Positions 60,154-64,000 of a DNA stretch of 64,000 bases are shown one piece after another. Within the stretch, counting starts at the first letter, position 1. Every line of letters starts with the position of its first letter. Source of the stretch: Abditibacterium sp. (GTDB lineage: Bacteria > Armatimonadota > Abditibacteriia > Abditibacteriales > Abditibacteriaceae). The notes under the pieces were generated by a model that searched no databases, was not told the DNA's origin, and saw only the letters and a list, made by a program, of their open reading frames with translations. Where the stretch lies: positions 24,582 through 88,581 of the forward strand of contig JAUJNG010000013.1 of NCBI GenBank assembly GCA_030448265.1, given 5' to 3'. A program made the translations under genes and the position numbers.

Positions 60154-61305
60154 TCAAACCAAGCGGTAAAGCGTGTCGCGCGTTTTGGGTTCGTATCCCG
60201 CTTCCTTTATGAGCCGTTCAATCTCTGAAATCGGCATCACGTAATCGGTTCCGGTCGCCGAAACCACGTTTTCTTCCATCATGGTCGAGCCGAAATCATC
60301 CAGGCCGAAATGGAGGCCAATTTGCGCGATTTTGGGCCCCTGCGTCACCCAGCTCGCCTGATGATGCGGGATGTTGTCCAGCATCAAACGCCCAACCGCA
60401 ATGGTTCGCAAGTAATCGAAACCGCTCGCTTTGCGCCAATGTGGATTCGCTTTCTGAATTTCTTCGCCGAGCGGCGTGCCGTCGGGCTGGAAATTCCAGG
60501 CGATGAACGCCGTAAAACCGCCCTTTGTGTTCGCCAGCGATTCGTCCTGCGCTTCGCGGGTGGCAATCATGTGTTCGAGGCGTTCTTCGAGGGTTTCGAC
60601 GGTGCCATACATCATCGTGACGGTCGAATGACCGCCCAGACGGTGCCACAATTTCATGGTTTCGAGCCATTCCTGGCTCGTGTCCTTGTAGGGCGCGATG
60701 ATACGGCGCACGCGGTCAACCAGCATTTCCGCGCCCGCGCCAGGAATGGTTTTGAGACCCGCACGGCGCAGTCGAATCAGGCATTCTTCGAGCGAAATCC
60801 GCGAAATTTTGGCGATATAAAGAATTTCCGCGACGCTGAGTCCGTGAATCCACACCGTCGGGAATTTTTCGCCGATGGACGAAAACAGGTCTTCGTAGTA
60901 GTCGATTTTGAGTTGGGGATTGAGTCCGCCCTGAAGCAGAATCTCGATGCCGCCCAGATCGACCATTTCCTGAATTTTGCCGAAAATGACCTCTTTTCCA
61001 TGCGTGTAGCCCTGTTTGGAGGCGGGCAAATCGTAGAACGCGCAGAACTTGCATTGCACCCAGCACACGTTGGAATAGTTGATGTTGCGCCCGCGAATGT
61101 AGGTCACCTCGCGGCCCGCGACGGCGCGCTGGCGCGCGAAATCGGCGAGCATTCCCAGTTCGTTCAAGTTGGGATGGTGAAAGAGGCGCGCGGCGTCCTC
61201 GAAGGAGAGACGCTCGCCGCGAAAAACTTTGTCGGCGATGTCATCGATTTTTGATAGCGGATTGCGGATTGCGGATTGCGGATTTTCGAGTGGCGCGGTT
61301 TTCAT
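60154..61305 (-). CDS. mqnC: Cyclic dehypoxanthinyl futalosine synthase (radical SAM)
   Basis: The 383-residue protein has the radical SAM cluster Cys residues C81, C85 and C88 in CWVQCKFCAFYDLPAS, followed by VDLGGIEILLQGGLNPQLK, IPGAGAEMLVDRVRRIIAP, GHSTVTMMYGTVETLEERLE and GPKIAQIGLHFGLDDFGSTM, all typical of MqnC. It catalyses a cyclisation step of the futalosine route to menaquinone. Four tandem copies of a 7-base unit lie in its first 20 codons, so the N terminus could vary in length between strains. Confidence 0.93.
   Translation of the reverse strand: MKTAPLENPQSAIRNPLSKIDDIADKVFRGERLSFEDAARLFHHPNLNELGMLADFARQRAVAGREVTYIRGRNINYSNVCWVQCKFCAFYDLPASKQGYTHGKEVIFGKIQEMVDLGGIEILLQGGLNPQLKIDYYEDLFSSIGEKFPTVWIHGLSVAEILYIAKISRISLEECLIRLRRAGLKTIPGAGAEMLVDRVRRIIAPYKDTSQEWLETMKLWHRLGGHSTVTMMYGTVETLEERLEHMIATREAQDESLANTKGGFTAFIAWNFQPDGTPLGEEIQKANPHWRKASGFDYLRTIAVGRLMLDNIPHHQASWVTQGPKIAQIGLHFGLDDFGSTMMEENVVSATGTDYVMPISEIERLIKEAGYEPKTRDTLYRLV
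61257..61284. repeat. Four tandem copies of the heptamer GCGGATT inside the mqnC 5' coding region
   Basis: The unit repeats exactly four times. On the coding strand it encodes the repetitive NPQSAIRNP segment near residues 8-16 of MqnC. Because 7 is not a multiple of 3, loss or gain of one unit would shift the reading frame, which is the mechanism used in phase-variable genes. Confidence 0.9.
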
Positions 61306-61350
61306 TGGGATTGGGGGGGATATTAATTGACGATACCAACGCGGTCTGGG

Positions 61351-62661
61351 CTAATTCGAGGCGCCGACAGATCTTCCTGAGTTTGGGATAGCGGCGCTTT
61401 CCAGCGCGATGATTTCGCGCCCTTTTTCTTTTTGCAGCTGCGACGCGGTCGTCACTCCCTCGCGCTGCGTGATGCCCAAATTGGCCGCCGGTTGAATCAA
61501 ATCGGCGTTTTGCTGAGAAAGCAGGGTTTCGACATCGCTGACGCCTTCCAGACCGCGCGAGATGATGTTGTAAAGCGGGTCGCGCTCCAACGGCTCGCGT
61601 CCGGCCTCCACGATCATCTCGACGAGAGCGCGCGAAGTGAGAACCTGTTTGCGGTCGCGCGCGGGGTCGCGGATGATTTCGTATTCCATGATGGTGCCGT
61701 CCACATCGTCGGCGCCAAACCAGAGGGCGCTCTGCGTCACCGGCGCCGTGTTCATAATCCAGAAACTTTTGATGTGCGGAAAATTATCGAGCATCAAACG
61801 CGCGACGGCAATTTCGCGCAAATCTTCGACGCCGGTCGGCGCTTTCAAATCTTCGAGCGCGGTCTTTTCGGGATGCCACGAAAGCGGGATAAAAGTGAGA
61901 AAACCGCCGGTTTCGTCTTGAAGCTGCCGCAGTTGGATGAAATGCTCGACTTTTTCCCTGGTTTGCTCGATATGGCCGTAAAGCAGCGTCGCGTTGGATT
62001 TCAAACCCGACAAATGCGCTTCGCGCGCCAGTTCGAGCCAGCGCGCGGCGTCGGGTTTGGCGTAGAAGAGGTCTTCGTGAACGCGGTCGCTCATCACTTC
62101 GGCGCCCCCGCCAGGCAGAGCATCGAGTCCGGCCCTTTTTAAATCTTCAAAAACCTCGCGCGGGCTTTTTTTGGCGGCGCGCACGATCTGATCGATCTCC
62201 ACCATCGTGAAAGCTTTGATGTGGGCGTCGGGGCGCGCGGCTTTGATGGCGTGGAGCAGTTCGAGATAGTAGGAATACGGCAGCTTGGGATTGACGCCGC
62301 CCACGACGTGAACTTCGGAAATCGGCACGTCGCCGTAATTTCGCACTTTTTGCGCGGCCTGTTCGGGCGTCATGACGTAGGCGCGCGGGTCGTCCTTGGG
62401 CTTGGCGTAAAACGAGCAAAACAGGCAGCCTTTGTTGCACACGTTGGTGTAGTTGACGTGCTGATTGCGAACCCAATAGGCAACATTGCCATTGAGGCGC
62501 TCCCGCACCATGTTGGCGAGAAAGCCCACGACGTTGAGTTGCGGCGTTCGATAAAGGCGCAAACCGTCGTCGAACGAAAGCCGGTCGCCGTTTTCGACTT
62601 TGGCGGCGATGTCCGCCAAGTCCGCTGCTTCGATTTGGTGACGCCAGAAAGTGCCGATCAT
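61351..62661 (-). CDS. mqnE: Aminofutalosine synthase (radical SAM)
   Basis: The 436-residue protein has the radical SAM Cys residues C75, C79 and C82 in NVCNKGCLFCSFYAKP, then EVHVVGGVNPKLPYSYYLEL, ALPGGGAEVMSDRVHEDLFY, GLKSNATLLYGHIEQTREKV and SFWIMNTAPVTQSALWFGAD, typical of MqnE. It joins chorismate-derived enolpyruvate to adenosine-containing substrate to make aminofutalosine. The last 65-70 residues after YNIISRG are an uncommon acidic/polar tail. GAGAGG precedes ATG 62661. It is followed on the same strand by mqnC after a 45-base gap. Confidence 0.93.
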   Translation of the reverse strand: MIGTFWRHQIEAADLADIAAKVENGDRLSFDDGLRLYRTPQLNVVGFLANMVRERLNGNVAYWVRNQHVNYTNVCNKGCLFCSFYAKPKDDPRAYVMTPEQAAQKVRNYGDVPISEVHVVGGVNPKLPYSYYLELLHAIKAARPDAHIKAFTMVEIDQIVRAAKKSPREVFEDLKRAGLDALPGGGAEVMSDRVHEDLFYAKPDAARWLELAREAHLSGLKSNATLLYGHIEQTREKVEHFIQLRQLQDETGGFLTFIPLSWHPEKTALEDLKAPTGVEDLREIAVARLMLDNFPHIKSFWIMNTAPVTQSALWFGADDVDGTIMEYEIIRDPARDRKQVLTSRALVEMIVEAGREPLERDPLYNIISRGLEGVSDVETLLSQQNADLIQPAANLGITQREGVTTASQLQKEKGREIIALESAAIPNSGRSVGASN

Positions 62662-62817
62662 ATTTTTCCTCTCAGTGTTCAAACGACGCTCCCACCGAGT
62701 TACCGCGCCGCTTATAATGCAACAGTGCCATAACTGGCGCCTCATTCATTGTGTCAGGAACCGTTTTCGGCGTCGATGCGCGCGGCCTCGCGCGCGGGAC
62801 AAACTGGGGACGAAATT

Positions 62818-63405
62818 ATGATGAAACGTTTCGGCTGTCTCGCACTTCTCGCCGTTCTGGGCCTGGGCGCCTGGGTCGGTTATCGCACCCTGTTTCCGCC
62901 GCGCGTCGGCGGCGTGGCGTTTCAGCAGTTGCCACCGCAAGCCCAGAAACAGCGCCGCGCCGAGGCGCAGAAATTGGTCGAGGATGTCGAAAAAGTGGCG
63001 CGCGCCGCCAAAAAAGAAGAGAAAAAGGCTTTCACCCTCACCGCGACCGAAGAACAGCTCAATACGCTGCTCCAGGATCGCCTCAAAACCGAAAAATTCC
63101 CGATTCGCGATTTGCGCGTCGGGCTGTCTCCTGGCACGCTCACGGTTCAGGGCACGGTCAATTATCAGGGATTCGATGTGCCCGCGACGCTCGAAGGCGC
63201 TTTGTCGGCTCAAAACGGCGAACTCGTTTTTGGGATCGACTCCCTGCAACTGAGCGGCTTGCCCGCGCCCTCGGCGTGGAAAGAAAAAGCGCAAAAAGCC
63301 ATCGGCGAAGGACTGCGAAAGGCGCTGGGCGGCGGCAACAACGCGCGCATCGACAGCGTGGTCGTGGAAAGCGGCAAACTCACGATTTCGGGCCGAACGC
63401 GCTGA
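62818..63405 (+). CDS. Exported or membrane-anchored protein of LmeA/YpmS-like type
   Basis: The 195-residue protein has an N-terminal membrane/signal segment (CLALLAVLGLGAWVGY), a charged coiled helix (KLVEDVEKVARAAKKEEKKA), and a C-terminal beta-rich domain with alternating strands (DLRVGLSPGTLTVQGTVNYQ, ENGELVFGIDSLQLSG-like). The strand pattern and DSVVVESGKLTISGRT ending resemble lipid-binding LmeA/DUF2993 or YpmS-like domains, as also seen in the gene at 295. GGGGA precedes ATG 62818. Function is not certain. Confidence 0.6.
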   Translation: MMKRFGCLALLAVLGLGAWVGYRTLFPPRVGGVAFQQLPPQAQKQRRAEAQKLVEDVEKVARAAKKEEKKAFTLTATEEQLNTLLQDRLKTEKFPIRDLRVGLSPGTLTVQGTVNYQGFDVPATLEGALSAQNGELVFGIDSLQLSGLPAPSAWKEKAQKAIGEGLRKALGGGNNARIDSVVVESGKLTISGRTR

Positions 63406-63506
63406 GACGTTGGCTAAACTGGGGCGGCTTTCCCAAGGGGCAGGAGTTAGGGGCCGGAATTTGCATCACGCCGCTTTCTCACCCCTGACACCTGGCGCCT
63501 TTTCTT

Positions 63507-64000
63507 ATGGATATTTCTTCAATTCTGCGTGATTTGATCGCCCGTTGGCCTTCTGTCATTTTCATTGGCATTCGCGTCATTTTCATCGCCATCGTTTTCG
63601 AGTTTCTGGCGTGGTGGATCGGGCGGCGCCTGGAAAATCTGGCCTCGCCCTTTATCTCGCTCGATGGCGGGCGCGAAGCGAGTTGGCGCGCCTCGCGCCG
63701 CGCCACGCTGCGTCAGGCGCCCAAAATCGTGCTGCGGAGCCTGCTCTACACCATCGCGCTGATTCTGGTTTTCGAAGCCTTCGGACTGCAAATTTTGCCG
63801 CTTTCGCTGGGACTTGGCGCCGTCGCGCTACTCTTTGGCGCTGCGCTGCTGCCGATGATGCGCGATTACGCCCAGGGCTATATCCTGCTCTCCGAAGACG
63901 TGCTGGCGCCTGGCGACGTGGTGGAAATTGGAAATCATGCGGGACAGGTCGAAAAATGGACGCTGCGCGCGACGTGGCTGCGCGACAGTTCCGGCGCGCT
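63507..64000 (+). CDS. MscS-family mechanosensitive channel, N-terminal part (runs off the window)
   Basis: About 164 residues are visible. There are two or three membrane helices (SVIFIGIRVIFIAIVFEFLA, LRSLLYTIALILVFEAFGL, LSLGLGAVALLFGAALLPMM). The pore-lining Ala/Gly helix LGLGAVALLFGAALL then leads to the MscS beta domain start (GYILLSEDVLAPGDVVEIGN with AGQVEKWTLRATWLRD). The C-terminal cytoplasmic domain lies outside the window. The family relieves turgor on hypo-osmotic shock. Confidence 0.88.
   Translation, partial: MDISSILRDLIARWPSVIFIGIRVIFIAIVFEFLAWWIGRRLENLASPFISLDGGREASWRASRRATLRQAPKIVLRSLLYTIALILVFEAFGLQILPLSLGLGAVALLFGAALLPMMRDYAQGYILLSEDVLAPGDVVEIGNHAGQVEKWTLRATWLRDSSGA

Overview
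The window is a high-GC, gene-dense bacterial chromosome segment. Its markers fit an Armatimonadota/Abditibacteriota-like lineage, which is an inference from gene content and not proven: a DUF1559-type pseudopilin, split glycine dehydrogenase genes, the futalosine menaquinone genes mqnC and mqnE, a hemA-hemX-hemC-hemD run linked to ccm genes, and several PhyH dioxygenases. No rRNA, tRNA or CRISPR array was recognised.

Layout. 0-8.6 kb: the start of an epimerase, an LmeA-like exported protein, an exported FKBP isomerase, a large ABC exporter followed by its DUF1854 partner and an unknown protein, and a DEAH-type helicase. 8.7-14.1 kb: an AT-richer accessory island with two unrecognised coiled-coil genes (one split by an intact IS1-family element with a 9-bp target duplication), structured intergenic RNA candidates and a tail tape-measure remnant. 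14.1-16 kb: AraC regulator divergent from a PhyH dioxygenase. 16.2-19.7 kb: three consecutive genes (nagB-like, sugar isomerase-like, gcvPB), each broken by several frameshifts. 19.7-22.7 kb: intact gcvPA, gcvH, gcvT. 23-28.4 kb: a 1482-residue multi-PAS hybrid kinase translationally coupled to an HD-GYP response regulator. 28.6-37.7 kb: PhyH, an oxidoreductase, pseudopilin, small proteins, a GH31 fragment cut by a second and degenerate IS1-family element, nitroreductase, an MFS transporter. 37.7-46.2 kb: a reverse-strand tetrapyrrole and cytochrome c maturation run (ccmB, ccmC, ccmD, precorrin-2 dehydrogenase, hemA, hemX, hemC, a GNAT gene, cobA-hemD fusion). 46.3-54.5 kb: a SWIM zinc-finger/uracil-DNA glycosylase fusion, M29 aminopeptidase, murG, a LarA-like protein, a methyltransferase, a nonsense-interrupted kinase, YdcF-like and M23 genes. 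54.7-64 kb: acyl-CoA ligase, zinc-ribbon membrane protein, glutamine synthetase, class II aldolase, mqnC, mqnE, and the start of an MscS channel.

The most striking feature at the scale of the window is about twenty long, nearly perfect inverted repeats (arms up to 52 bp) sitting in intergenic gaps. They fall into several sequence families but share one architecture, and most operons are bounded or subdivided by them. Other points worth attention are the SWIM-UDG fusion, the IS-scarred low-GC island, a heptamer repeat inside the 5' end of mqnC, and a short peptide ORF plus terminator in front of the ABC exporter.
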